A stretch of 64,000 nt of DNA from Flavobacteriales bacterium (GTDB lineage Bacteria > Bacteroidota > Bacteroidia > Flavobacteriales_F > PHOS-HE28). The stretch covers positions 1-64,000 of the forward strand of contig JADJDP010000046.1 of NCBI GenBank assembly GCA_016702645.1, read 5' to 3'. Of this stretch, positions 1 to 8,619 are shown one piece after another (within the stretch, counting starts at the first letter, position 1; the number at the start of each line of letters is the position of its first letter). A program made the position numbers and the translations under genes. The notes under the pieces are model-generated. The model searched no databases, had not been told where the DNA came from, and saw only the letters and a program-made list of their open reading frames with translations.

Positions 1-1407
1 ACGATTGTTCTTCGATACGAGCATGTTGGTGATGAGCTTCTCCATGCGGTGGTGCAGCGGGATCAGCAGCCCGGCGATGGCGGCCATGCACAGCAGCATC
101 AGGATCGGCGAGTGGTTCGTGATGCGATCCAGGAACGGATGCAACAGCAGGTTGATGAACTCGAAGAACAACAGCAGCGCGATGAGCGAGAGGTTCTTGA
201 TGGCCTTGGCGCCCACGACGGAAGTCCTGCTGAAGATGAGCAGAAAGATGCCCAGTGTGATGACGATGAGGGCGATGATGCCGAACTGGATGTTGCGCGA
301 GCGGGCGGTGGCCTGATGGTCCAGCTCCATCTCCTTCTTCATCTGCAACAGCGCGGCCTGCTGGCGGTTCCTTGTCCCCTCAAGAGCAGCTTGGGCCGTC
401 TCGGCGAGCCGATAGTACTTCAAGGCGCTGTCCGCGTTCGTGGTGTCATAGATCTGCTTGTACAAGCCATACATCTCCACTACTTCAAATGGGCTCAACA
501 AGTCCTTCCTATCCCTTATCAGGTTCGCATAGTGCAAGGCCGAATCGACGCGTCCATCGGTTAGTTGGAACTTGGACATGGTCATGTACAACCGCATGTA
601 CGCAATGGGATGTTCCATGGCACCGGGAACAGCCAACGCCTTCTTCAGGTATTCCCTTGCGATCACCCCATCCCCATACATGTCGTCATGGATCACCGCC
701 AGCATCCAGAGCCCAGCGGTCGGGAACCAGCGATTGGACTTCACTTCAAGGGTTCGTTCATAGCCGCGCTGGGCATAGTACAAAGCAGAATCGCGCACAT
801 CCCTGTTCATGAAGAAGTAGGACAGATTGAGCAAGGCCGATGCTCCAGTGTAAGGGTCTCCGGCCCGCTCCGAAGCTGCCAGGCCCGCCCGCAGGTATGC
901 TATGCGTTTGGAGGAATCCTCAATGCATGCGGCCAAGTCGATGTAGATGATGCCCAAAGCTTGTGCATTTTCGTGGTGCTGCGCCATATCCAAGGCGGTG
1001 TAGGCGAGTTCAGTGCCCTGCAAGCTGTTGCCGCTAAAGACCAGCAAGTAGCCCAGTTCCGCAGTGGTCACGCTTTCCAGCACGTGGTCGCCCCGCTTCT
1101 TGCTCAGATCGAGAATGGCCTTGGTATAGGTGATGCGCTGCTCCTGAGTGAGCGTGGGCACTTCGTAGATGATCCTGTTCATCACATCGATGCGTGCGCT
1201 ATCGCCTTCGACCCTTCCCATCTCGGTCATGAGGCTGTCAGCCGTCGGGTTCTGGGCGGTGGAGATGGTCGCCCATGGACAGGTCATCCATGCCATGAAA
1301 AGGAGCCTCCTCGCGATCAAGAGATGGGAGGAAGATGCCGGACCCATGGCAAGTATCCGGATGAGGCGAACCTTCGCGCGATGGACAATGGGATCAACGG
1401 AGTTCAT
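1..1407 (-). CDS. TPR / three-helix membrane protein, array copy A (3' end outside window)
   Basis: The frame is open from ATG at 1407 to the left edge (469 codons), so the last residues lie outside the window. I see an N-terminal hydrophobic segment ending near TAQNPT (about residue 50), an alpha-helical TPR-like region, a charged linker, then three membrane helices. The first begins NIQFGIIALIVITLGIF and the third is followed by a basic helix containing HHRMEKLITNML. It is the last gene of a same-strand array of six paralogues. TPR-plus-membrane layouts in Bacteroidota are often fused to histidine kinase or DNA-binding output domains; none is present here. Later in-frame ATGs (codons 21 and 38) could be the real start of the signal peptide. 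The function is unknown; a membrane-anchored sensor or scaffold is inference. Confidence 0.8.
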   Translation of the reverse strand, partial: MNSVDPIVHRAKVRLIRILAMGPASSSHLLIARRLLFMAWMTCPWATISTAQNPTADSLMTEMGRVEGDSARIDVMNRIIYEVPTLTQEQRITYTKAILDLSKKRGDHVLESVTTAELGYLLVFSGNSLQGTELAYTALDMAQHHENAQALGIIYIDLAACIEDSSKRIAYLRAGLAASERAGDPYTGASALLNLSYFFMNRDVRDSALYYAQRGYERTLEVKSNRWFPTAGLWMLAVIHDDMYGDGVIAREYLKKALAVPGAMEHPIAYMRLYMTMSKFQLTDGRVDSALHYANLIRDRKDLLSPFEVVEMYGLYKQIYDTTNADSALKYYRLAETAQAALEGTRNRQQAALLQMKKEMELDHQATARSRNIQFGIIALIVITLGIFLLIFSRTSVVGAKAIKNLSLIALLLFFEFINLLLHPFLDRITNHSPILMLLCMAAIAGLLIPLHHRMEKLITNMLVSKNNR

Positions 1408-1450
1408 ATGATTGGTTCGCGCTGCACTCGGTTTCTTGGTTCAAGATCTT

Positions 1451-2920
1451 TCAACTCGCGGCACTGTCCTTCCTGCTTCCCTCCAACTCCTCGATCGTCC
1501 TCCGCGCCGCCTCCAACCTTACCCGGTTGTTCTTGCTCACCAGCATGTTCGTGATCAGCTTCTCCATGCGGTGGTGCAGCGGGATGAGCAACCCAGCGAT
1601 GGCAGCCATTGCCAGCAGCATGAGGATCGGTGAGTGGTTCGTGATGCGATCAAGGAAGGGATGCAGCAGCAGGTTGATGAACTCGAAGAAGAGCAACAGC
1701 GCGATGAGCGAGAGGTTCTTGATGGCCTTGGCGCCAACCACGGATGTGCGACTGAAGATGAGCAGGAAGATGCCCAGCGTGATGACGATGAGGGCGATGA
1801 TGCCGAATTGGATGTTGTGCGAGCGGGCGGCGACTTCCTCGGCTTTCAACTTTGCAACCTCCTGTTCCTTCAACTGGATCTGGAACAGCTGTGCCTGCAA
1901 GCGACCCCGGTTCTCGCTGCCTTGCACGCTGTCGCGGAGCGCCCGTTCCACCTTCATCCACGCCAGTGCACTGTCGGCGGTGTTGTTCGCTTCGAAGGCT
2001 TCGGCCAACACCTGTGCGACCGGCAGGATCTCAGACAGATCGCGGGAAGTGGCGATGGTGGCATATGCCTTCCGTGCCATGCCCAATGCCTCCTGTGGCC
2101 GTCCGGTGCTGATCAGCATGCGGGCATAGCCAGCGGCCGCATGTGCGATAGGCCGGGGCACGGGAAACGTATCCGCAGCGAGGGCACGCTTGTAGTAGAG
2201 CTCGGCAAGGTCGTAGTCCTTCAACGCGGTGTACACTTCGCCGAGCCTGCCCTGATAGCCCACGTAGCCGTAGGGATCGTCCGATGGGACCCGGACCACG
2301 TCCGCCTCCTTGGCATAGTACAAGGCCGAATCCAACATGCCCAAGGCGAGATAGCTGAAGCCTGTAGCCGACATGATGCGCGATCGCTCCTGAACTTGAT
2401 CCTGAGGCAGCGCCAGTGCCTGCTGATAGAAGCGCAAGGCCGTGCGATGATCGCCGCCATTGCGATACAGGATGCCGATCTCCTTGGCCACGAAACCCTG
2501 CAGGTTTTGGTTCACCGACCGCCGGGCCAGTTCCAAGGCCATGTTGAAATGCTCCAGCGAGGCGCTGATGTCGTTCACCATGCCGAACGCACTACCCACC
2601 GCAGCGTAGGCCAGAACCACCAATGAATCACTCCCGGAACGCTCGGCGATCCCCATCAAGCGTAACGCTGCGGCCATGGCCTCATGTGCATCACCTGCAT
2701 AGACGTAGCGGTCATGGATCAAGTTCGTCACTATCGCATTGATGCGGATCTCGCTGCTCCTGCCGTCCAAGGCGAGCAAAGAATCCAGTGGCATCCTTTC
2801 GTACTTCGAGGTAAGTTCATCCAGCGACTGGGCGGGAAGAAGCAGGCCATGGATGATCACCAGCAACACTAGGGCGATGCGCAGGATGGACTTCAGCGGG
2901 TGTGTGAGCGACATGTTCAT
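1451..2920 (-). CDS. TPR / three-helix membrane protein, array copy B
   Basis: 489 residues. A signal peptide (residues 1 to about 31, ending LLLPAQS) is followed by TPR-type helices from about 50 to 340, recognisable from repeated A-x-x-x-Y/F patterns such as DLAELYYKRALA. A short charged coil follows, then three membrane helices near 371-391, 402-422 and 432-450, and a tail containing EAARRTIEELE. The C-terminal 120 residues are almost the same as in the other array members, while the TPR part is clearly divergent. The start ATG at 2920 overlaps, as ATGA, the stop of a leftover tail of a lost upstream paralogue, which supports this start. There is no catalytic domain. Topology predicts periplasmic TPRs if the signal peptide is cleaved; this is inference. 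Confidence 0.85.
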   Translation of the reverse strand: MNMSLTHPLKSILRIALVLLVIIHGLLLPAQSLDELTSKYERMPLDSLLALDGRSSEIRINAIVTNLIHDRYVYAGDAHEAMAAALRLMGIAERSGSDSLVVLAYAAVGSAFGMVNDISASLEHFNMALELARRSVNQNLQGFVAKEIGILYRNGGDHRTALRFYQQALALPQDQVQERSRIMSATGFSYLALGMLDSALYYAKEADVVRVPSDDPYGYVGYQGRLGEVYTALKDYDLAELYYKRALAADTFPVPRPIAHAAAGYARMLISTGRPQEALGMARKAYATIATSRDLSEILPVAQVLAEAFEANNTADSALAWMKVERALRDSVQGSENRGRLQAQLFQIQLKEQEVAKLKAEEVAARSHNIQFGIIALIVITLGIFLLIFSRTSVVGAKAIKNLSLIALLLFFEFINLLLHPFLDRITNHSPILMLLAMAAIAGLLIPLHHRMEKLITNMLVSKNNRVRLEAARRTIEELEGSRKDSAAS

Positions 2921-2997
2921 GCGTTCGTTCCCTCCGTGGGGCGTGCCTCCAACTCCTCGATCGTCCTCCTCGCCGCCTCGAGCCTTACCCGGTTGTT
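2917..2997 (-). pseudogene. Remnant tail of a lost array paralogue
   Basis: Reading on the - strand, 2997 to 2917 encodes NNRVRLEAARRTIEELEARP followed by TEGTNA and a TGA. This is the same tail that ends the other array members. Upstream of it the homology stops abruptly and short palindromes take over. Its TGA overlaps the ATG of copy B in the ATGA arrangement, so a full-length gene was once translationally coupled to copy B and has been deleted except for about 80 bases. Confidence 0.75.
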
Positions 2998-3094
2998 TCC
3001 CGCAAAGCGGGACTTCGCCCTCGGTCGCTTTTGCGCCCTGCGGTCCATGCCTTCGGCATTGCTCAGCTTGCTTTGCGCTCCGGCCTGCTGGTGC
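2998..3094. repeat. Short palindromic filler between array copies
   Basis: The stretch separating the remnant tail from copy C holds several small palindromes, for example CCCGC-AAA-GCGGG at 2999-3011 and ATGCC-TTC-GGCAT at 3048-3060, in a GC-rich background unlike the flanking coding sequence. It sits exactly at the deletion junction of a lost paralogue. I cannot assign it to a known element. Confidence 0.4.
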
Positions 3095-4570
3095 TCAGTT
3101 AGCGTTGCTTTCATTGGGTCTTGCCTCTAGTTCCTCGATCGTCCTTCTTGCCGCTTCCAAGCGTACACGATTGTTCTTCGATACGAGCATGTTGGTGATG
3201 AGCTTCTCCATGCGGTGGTGCAGTGGGATCAGCAGCCCGGCGATCGCCGCCATGCACAGGAGCATAAGGATCGGCGAGTGGTTCGTGACGCGATCAAGGA
3301 AGGGATGCAACAGCAGATTGATGAACTCGAAGAAGAGCAGCAGCGCGATGAGCGAGAGGTTCTTGATGGCCTTGGCACCAACTACGGAAGTCCTGCTGAA
3401 GATGAGCAGGAAGATGCCCAGTGTGATGACGATGAGGGCGATAATGCCGAACTGGATGTTACGGGAGCGGTCCGCGACTTCCTCAGCACGCAGCTTGGCG
3501 TCCTCGCGATCCTTCAGCTCCTGCGTGAACAACTGGTTCTGCAACTGGCTCCTGTTCTGCAAGGCCGCGAGCGAGTCGCGCCAGGCGTGGGCGAGCTTCG
3601 AGTACACCAACGCGCTATCGATCATGCCATTCGCCGCGAACGCATCGGACAAGGCCGTAGTGGACCTGATCATCAGGGTTGGCTGCCGCACTTCGTCGGT
3701 GGCCGCGAATCCCTTGCGCGCATAGGCAAGCGCCTCTTCAGCACGCCCTTGGCCGATGAGCAGCTTCGCGTACCCGGCCGACGCACCGATCAGCGCATCC
3801 AGCGTTCCGGCTGAATCCGCCACCGCCAAGGCCCGCTTGTAGTAGGGCTCTGCCACGTCGTTCTCGCCACGCGCAGCATGCACAGCAGCCATGATGAGCT
3901 TATAGGCGGCGTAGCCGTAGGGATCCGTGCCCGGCACCTTCATGACATCGGCCAGGCGGGCATAGTAGAGCGCTGAGTCCAGATCGCCGCGATCCATGTG
4001 GCACCTTGCCAGGATCGTCATCGAACGCCCGTGGAACCCTTGACCCAAGCCATAGGCCTGTGCCTTCCGCATGTAGCGCAAGGTGCCATCGATATCCCCG
4101 ACCTGCTGGTACACGATCGCGGTCTCCTTGCAGGTCAGGCTCATGCGCATGCTGTCCCCGATCTGCTGGTAGCCATCGAAGGCGATGTTGAAGTGCCTCA
4201 GCGCCCCGTTCACATCACTGAGCTTGGTGAACGCCACACCGATACCGAAGTTGGCCAGGGCGAGCAGCGTGTCGTTCTTGGTCGCTTCCGCCAACTCAAG
4301 TCCCCGTATCGCCGCCTTCATGCAGTCCTCCGTGCGACCGAGAAAAGCGTACTGGCCGGTGAGCCTGTTGATGGCAACCATCTTCATCCGGGGGTCGGTC
4401 GCTGCTCGCTCCCGTGCTTCGAGTGAATCGACTGGAAGGCCTCGCAGCCTGGCAAAGAGGGTATCGATCGGCTGTGCGCAAAGCTGGCCGATCATACCGA
4501 TGCCGATGAGAAGAACGAGTGGTCTATAAACCATGGAGTCGGTTCGTTGTAGACGTGTCCTTGCGTGCAT
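3095..4570 (-). CDS. TPR / three-helix membrane protein, array copy C
   Basis: 491 residues from ATG at 4570, only five bases after the stop of copy D. An alternative ATG at 4534 gives a compact signal peptide (MVYRPLVLLIGIGMIGQLCA). The mature part has TPR-type repeats (for example GDLDSALYYARLADV and NDVAEPYYKRALA), a charged linker (ELKDREDAKLRAEE) and the conserved three-helix C-terminus. An open frame continues upstream of 4570 to 4987, but that stretch is antisense-frame noise inside copy D and is not included. The gene lies in a same-strand array with tiny spacers, so co-transcription is likely. The function is not known. Confidence 0.85.
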   Translation of the reverse strand: MHARTRLQRTDSMVYRPLVLLIGIGMIGQLCAQPIDTLFARLRGLPVDSLEARERAATDPRMKMVAINRLTGQYAFLGRTEDCMKAAIRGLELAEATKNDTLLALANFGIGVAFTKLSDVNGALRHFNIAFDGYQQIGDSMRMSLTCKETAIVYQQVGDIDGTLRYMRKAQAYGLGQGFHGRSMTILARCHMDRGDLDSALYYARLADVMKVPGTDPYGYAAYKLIMAAVHAARGENDVAEPYYKRALAVADSAGTLDALIGASAGYAKLLIGQGRAEEALAYARKGFAATDEVRQPTLMIRSTTALSDAFAANGMIDSALVYSKLAHAWRDSLAALQNRSQLQNQLFTQELKDREDAKLRAEEVADRSRNIQFGIIALIVITLGIFLLIFSRTSVVGAKAIKNLSLIALLLFFEFINLLLHPFLDRVTNHSPILMLLCMAAIAGLLIPLHHRMEKLITNMLVSKNNRVRLEAARRTIEELEARPNESNAN

Positions 4571-4575
4571 AGCGA

Positions 4576-5941
4576 TCAGCTTGCGTTGGTTCCACCAGGA
4601 CTTCCCTCCAGCTCCTCGATCGTCCTCCTTGCTGCTTCCAGGCGTATGCGATTGTTCTTCGATACGAGCATGTTGGTGATGAGCTTCTCCATGCGGTGGT
4701 GCAGCGGGATCAGCAGCCCGGCGATGGCTGCCATGCACAAGAGCATCAGGATCGGCGAATGGTTCGTGATGCGACCGAGGAAGGGATGCACCAGTAGGTT
4801 GATGAACTCGAAGAACAACAACAGCGCGATGAGCGAGAGGTTCTTGATGGCCTTGGCGCCCACCACCGCCGTACGACTGAAGATGAGCAGGAAGATGCCC
4901 AGCGTGATGACGATGAGGGCGATGATGAAGGCCATGCCTTGCACCTTGTACAAGTTGCTCACGTTGGTCAGGCTGTCCTGCAGCCATACCATGCGATGCA
5001 AGTACGTGTAGGCGCTATCCCCTTGCCCGATCGCGCGGAAAGCTTGTTGCACAATGTCCGCCGCGACGATGGCATCCGATAGCGTGATGGTGCTCTGCAA
5101 GGCCACGTGGTATCCCTGCCTCCCCTTGGCAATGGCATCTTCGGTGTTTCCCGCAGCGAAGGAGGCCCGTGCCTGGGCGGCGAGCGCCTGTGTGAGCGGC
5201 ATGACCAAACGGAAGGAATCGCACACAGCGATGCAGCGTTTGAAGAAGACCGCCGCCTGTTCGCTGTCGCCCTTCGCGATGTACGCTTTACCGAGCACCA
5301 ACTGCGCACGGGCATAACCATAGGGATCCACGCCGGGTTCCATAACCACATTGGAGCGTTGTGCCTGGTAGAGCGCTGAATCGACCTTGCCGAAGCCGAG
5401 GTACACCTCGCTCAAATGCGCTGCGGTGCGGTTGACCAGCGCTTGTGATGTCACATTACGCTGCGCCCTTAGCAGGTACTCGATGGCCAGACTGTCATGA
5501 CCCATCATCTTGTACCCAACGCCGATCTCCTTGTCGATCCCGCCCAGCCGATTGCTGTCGCCTGCTGTCAACGCGTGCTCCCGTCCCAGGAAGAAATACC
5601 GAAGGGCCGTGTTCGAGATCATTGCCACTGAAGGAGTTCCCGATCCAGAAATAGCTCCACGCAATGAGCGAATCGTTCTCCATGGCTTGCGCAAGGGCCA
5701 ATTGCTCCAGGGCCGCTTCCCGTACTTCATCCATCCTACCGTGACTGAATACCGCTTCGATGTGTGCATCGGTCAACTGGAACCGTTCGCGTAACGGTCT
5801 CGACGTCTCGTAACGCAAGCCGAGCGTATCCAACAAGGGTGGGTGGTTCTGGGCCCAAATGGCATCCGCAGATCCGCAGATCAACACCAGAAAGGCAAGG
5901 CGCCGCACGGGCCATTGCATTCGGAACAACAAAGTCTTCAT
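4576..5941 (-). CDS. TPR / three-helix membrane protein, array copy D (one frameshift)
   Basis: The N-terminal part (MKTLLFRMQWPVRR..., signal peptide ending AIWAQ) and the C-terminal part are in different frames. They join smoothly if one extra base is removed near 5607-5608: ...SGNDLEH then ALRYFFLGREHALTA, which restores a normal TPR. The rest shows TPR motifs (DSALYQAQRSNVV, SEQAAVFFKRCIAV) and the common three-helix end, though the first helix is preceded by VQGMAF instead of the usual NIQFG. ATG at 5941 is preferred over an in-frame TTG at 5953, which would overlap the upstream stop. The break may be a sequencing error, since similar single-base indels occur in essential genes elsewhere in the window; it could also be real inactivation. 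Confidence 0.7.
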
Positions 5942-5949
5942 TGGCTCGG

Positions 5950-7383
5950 TCAAGTTGTCTTCTGCTGCCCCCCTTCAAGCTCTTCGATTGTCCTCCTCGC
6001 CGCCTCCAAGCGAACGCGGTTGTTTTTCGATACAAGCATGTTGGTGATCAGCTTCTCCATACGGTGGTGAAGCGGGATCAACAGCCCGGCGATCGCGGCC
6101 ATGCACAGCAGCATAAGGATCGGTGAGTGGTGCGTGATGCGATCAAGGAAGGGATGCAAGAGCAGGTTGATGAACTCGAAGAAGAGCAACAGTGCGATGA
6201 GCGAGAGGTTCTTGATGGCCTTCGCCCCGACCACTGAAGTCCGGCTGAAAATGAGCAGGAAGATCCCCAGCGTGATGACGATCAGAGCAATGATGCCGAA
6301 TTGGATGTTGCGGGAGCGTTCCTGCTCGGCCTCGATGCGTGCCTGTTCCTCTTCCTTTTCCTTCAGTTGCTGGCCGAAACGCATGTTCTCCACCTTGCTC
6401 AGCTTCTCGGCGTTCACCAGGCTGTCCTGCAAGGTGGCATGCAGTTTCAGGATGAGGTAAGCGCTGTCCGGCTTGCCTGCGGCATGATAGGCCCGCTCCA
6501 GCAGGTCAGTGGCCTCGATGGAAGAGGGCAGGTTCTCCGAACGCTCGGCAACAGCCAGGGCGCGCTGTCCAAGACCGACCGCAGCGTTGGGGTCGCCTGC
6601 GGAAAGCCGCACATGGGCCGCACCCACCAGCGCAACAGGCATCACCCGCACCACGCCGAACGAATCGCATACGGCGATCGCCTTCCGGAAGAAGAGCTCG
6701 GCCATGTCCAACTCATCCTTGGCAGCGTACGCTTTGCCCAGCACCAGCTGCGAACGGGCGTAGCCGTAAGGGTCCATCGCCGTGGACGTGATGATGTTTG
6801 ACGCCTGCGCATGGAACATGGCGGAGTCCAACAGGCCGATGGCTTCATACGCCTCGCTCAAATGGCAATGCGTGCGGTTCACTTCGACCCGGCCCGTCAC
6901 ATGCGCCTCAGCACGCTTCATCCAGGTGATCGCTTCGCGGAACTGCCCCATCTGTTTGTACACGACACCGATCTCCTTCTCCACCCAGCCGATCAGGCCT
7001 GGGCCTCCCGCTCGCTCCGCATGCTCCAGCCCCTTGTGCATGTATTCCAGGCCCTTGCCGGGGTCGCTCTCCTTGCACGAATAGCTCACCATCAGGTAGG
7101 TCTGGCCCAACGTCGAGTCCTCCTTCGCTTCAGGCACCAGGTCCAGCATGTACAGTGCGGTGCTCCGCAGTTCCTCGGCGCGCCCGGCGTACAAACAAGC
7201 GACGGCGTGATCCTTCGCTGCTTCGAGGCGGATGTCGATTGACTGTGACCGATCATGCCGCACATCGAGCGTGTCCAATTGAGCGATGCCGAATTGCGCA
7301 TGGCCTACCAACGACAACATGCCGAGCATGACGGTGACCAGCCCGATCCGCAGTGACTTCATTCTGTCCTTTGTGGCTTTCAT
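5950..7383 (-). CDS. TPR / three-helix membrane protein, array copy E
   Basis: 477 residues and uninterrupted. It has a signal peptide (about residues 1-30, ending VGHAQ), TPR-type helices (for example KEIGVVYKQMGQFREAITWM and DELDMAELFFRKAIAV), a Glu-rich coil (LKEKEEEQARIEAEQERS) and the three-helix C-terminal block with the EAARRTIEELE tail. It lies 8 bases upstream of copy D and 3 bases downstream of the decayed copy F. With copies B and C it is the best reference for what an intact member looks like. No enzymatic or DNA-binding motif is visible, so the role is unknown. Confidence 0.85.
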   Translation of the reverse strand: MKATKDRMKSLRIGLVTVMLGMLSLVGHAQFGIAQLDTLDVRHDRSQSIDIRLEAAKDHAVACLYAGRAEELRSTALYMLDLVPEAKEDSTLGQTYLMVSYSCKESDPGKGLEYMHKGLEHAERAGGPGLIGWVEKEIGVVYKQMGQFREAITWMKRAEAHVTGRVEVNRTHCHLSEAYEAIGLLDSAMFHAQASNIITSTAMDPYGYARSQLVLGKAYAAKDELDMAELFFRKAIAVCDSFGVVRVMPVALVGAAHVRLSAGDPNAAVGLGQRALAVAERSENLPSSIEATDLLERAYHAAGKPDSAYLILKLHATLQDSLVNAEKLSKVENMRFGQQLKEKEEEQARIEAEQERSRNIQFGIIALIVITLGIFLLIFSRTSVVGAKAIKNLSLIALLLFFEFINLLLHPFLDRITHHSPILMLLCMAAIAGLLIPLHHRMEKLITNMLVSKNNRVRLEAARRTIEELEGGQQKTT

Positions 7384-7386
7384 GCG

Positions 7387-8478
7387 CTAGTTCGTTGGGC
7401 GCTCTTCCGCTCGCGATTCCAATTCCTCGATCGTCCTCCTTGCTGCCTCCAGCCTCACTCTATTGTTCTTGCTCACCAGCATGTTGGTGATCAGCTTCTC
7501 CATGCGGTGGTGCAGCGGGATCAGCAGCCCGGCGATGGCGGCCATGGCCAGCAGCATCAGGATCGGCGAGTGGTTCGTGATGCGATCGAGGAACGGATGC
7601 AAGAGCAGGTTGATGAACTCGAAGAAGAGCAGCAGCGCGATGAGCGAGAGGTTCTTGATCGCCTTGGCACCCACCACCGCCGTTCGACTGAAGATGAGCA
7701 GGAAGATGCCGAGGGTGATGACGATGAGTGCGATGATGCCGAACTGGATGGTGCGCGAGCGGGCTGCGACTTCCTCAGTCTTCAGCTTCGCATCCTATTG
7801 TTCCTTCAGCTCCTGCGCGAACGCCATGTTCTGGAGCTTGTTCAGGTTGGTGGCGTTGATCAAACTGTCCGCGTACATCACCCGCAACTCGAAGTAGTGG
7901 TAGGCGCTGTCGGCCTGGCCCATGGCCTTGAAGGACCGGCGCAAGAGATCGGAGGCGCCGACCAAGCCTTCAAGGTTCCCGCCTTCCCTGCTCACGAGCA
8001 AGGCCCGACGGCCATCGGCGATGGCAGCAGGGATGTCGCCGACCTCGAGTTCCATCTGCCCCCGCGCCACCAGCGAGCCATAGAGCGGGATCATCACATG
8101 AAATGAATCCGCAACCTCGATGGCCCGCGCGAAGTGGACTTCGGCCAGTTGCCGTTCACCCTTGGCCGCATATGCCGCACCTAGCATGTAGTAAGAGCGC
8201 GCGTAGCCATAGTTGTCCTCTTCCGGGCGCGGAACAACGTTGGAGCGCTGTGCCCAATACAGCGCGGAGTCCGGCTGCCCCATCAGGCGGTAGGTGTCGC
8301 TCAGGTGGCAGCAGGTGCGGTTGATCTGGTAGTCAGAGTTCACATTTGCGAGGGCGAGCTTCAGCAACCCCAGCGCACGCGGGAGGTCGCCCAAGGTCTT
8401 GTAAACCGTGGCGATCTGCTTTTGTGCGGTAGCCAACAACAGAACAAGCAGGTGGAGACGCCGGAGGATGGAAGGCAT
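7387..8478 (-). pseudogene. TPR / three-helix protein, array copy F, decayed
   Basis: The first gene of the array is broken in two ways. After a signal peptide (MPSILRRLHLLVLLLATAQ) the sequence passes directly to KQIATVYKTLGDLPRAL, a segment that lies well over 100 residues into intact copies, so the first TPRs are missing. An amber codon at 7795-7797 then interrupts the linker: ELKEQ-stop-DAKL, where copy C has ELKDREDAKL, consistent with GAG changed to TAG. Downstream the frame stays open through the full three-helix block to 7387. The second part could only be made by readthrough or reinitiation at a GTG near 7677. Confidence 0.8.
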
Positions 8479-8619
8479 GGAAGCAGGCAATAAGGCCGCA
8501 GTCCGGTAAAGATGCGCGTCGCGCGTCATTGGGCAACCGGAGGAAGGACCGTGTGCCACTGGCGCACCGCGTCCATCCCAAGGAGCTCGAGCGGAAGAAC
8601 TGGCCGGGCCGGGGGCTCC

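Larger units (their letters stand above)
1..7765 (-). repeat. Six direct copies of a ~310-bp C-terminal coding block
   Basis: Blocks at about 1-320, 1530-1835, 3165-3470, 4650-4930, 6020-6325 and 7460-7765 are near-identical at the DNA level, including most third codon positions. The TPR-coding DNA between them is much more divergent. Each block encodes the three membrane helices and the start of the tail. Such blocks would be hot spots for unequal recombination, which fits the lost copy at 2917-3094. Confidence 0.8.

Noticed and set aside
4571..4987. N-terminal extension of copy C to 630 residues
   Set aside because: The extension reads another frame of the conserved block of copy D; copy C has its own signal peptide at 4534-4570.
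1..7765. CRISPR-like or phase-variable cassette interpretation of the six repeated blocks
   Set aside because: The repeats are ~310 bp of coding sequence with gene-length spacing and no inverted recombination sites; they are C-terminal domains of paralogous genes.
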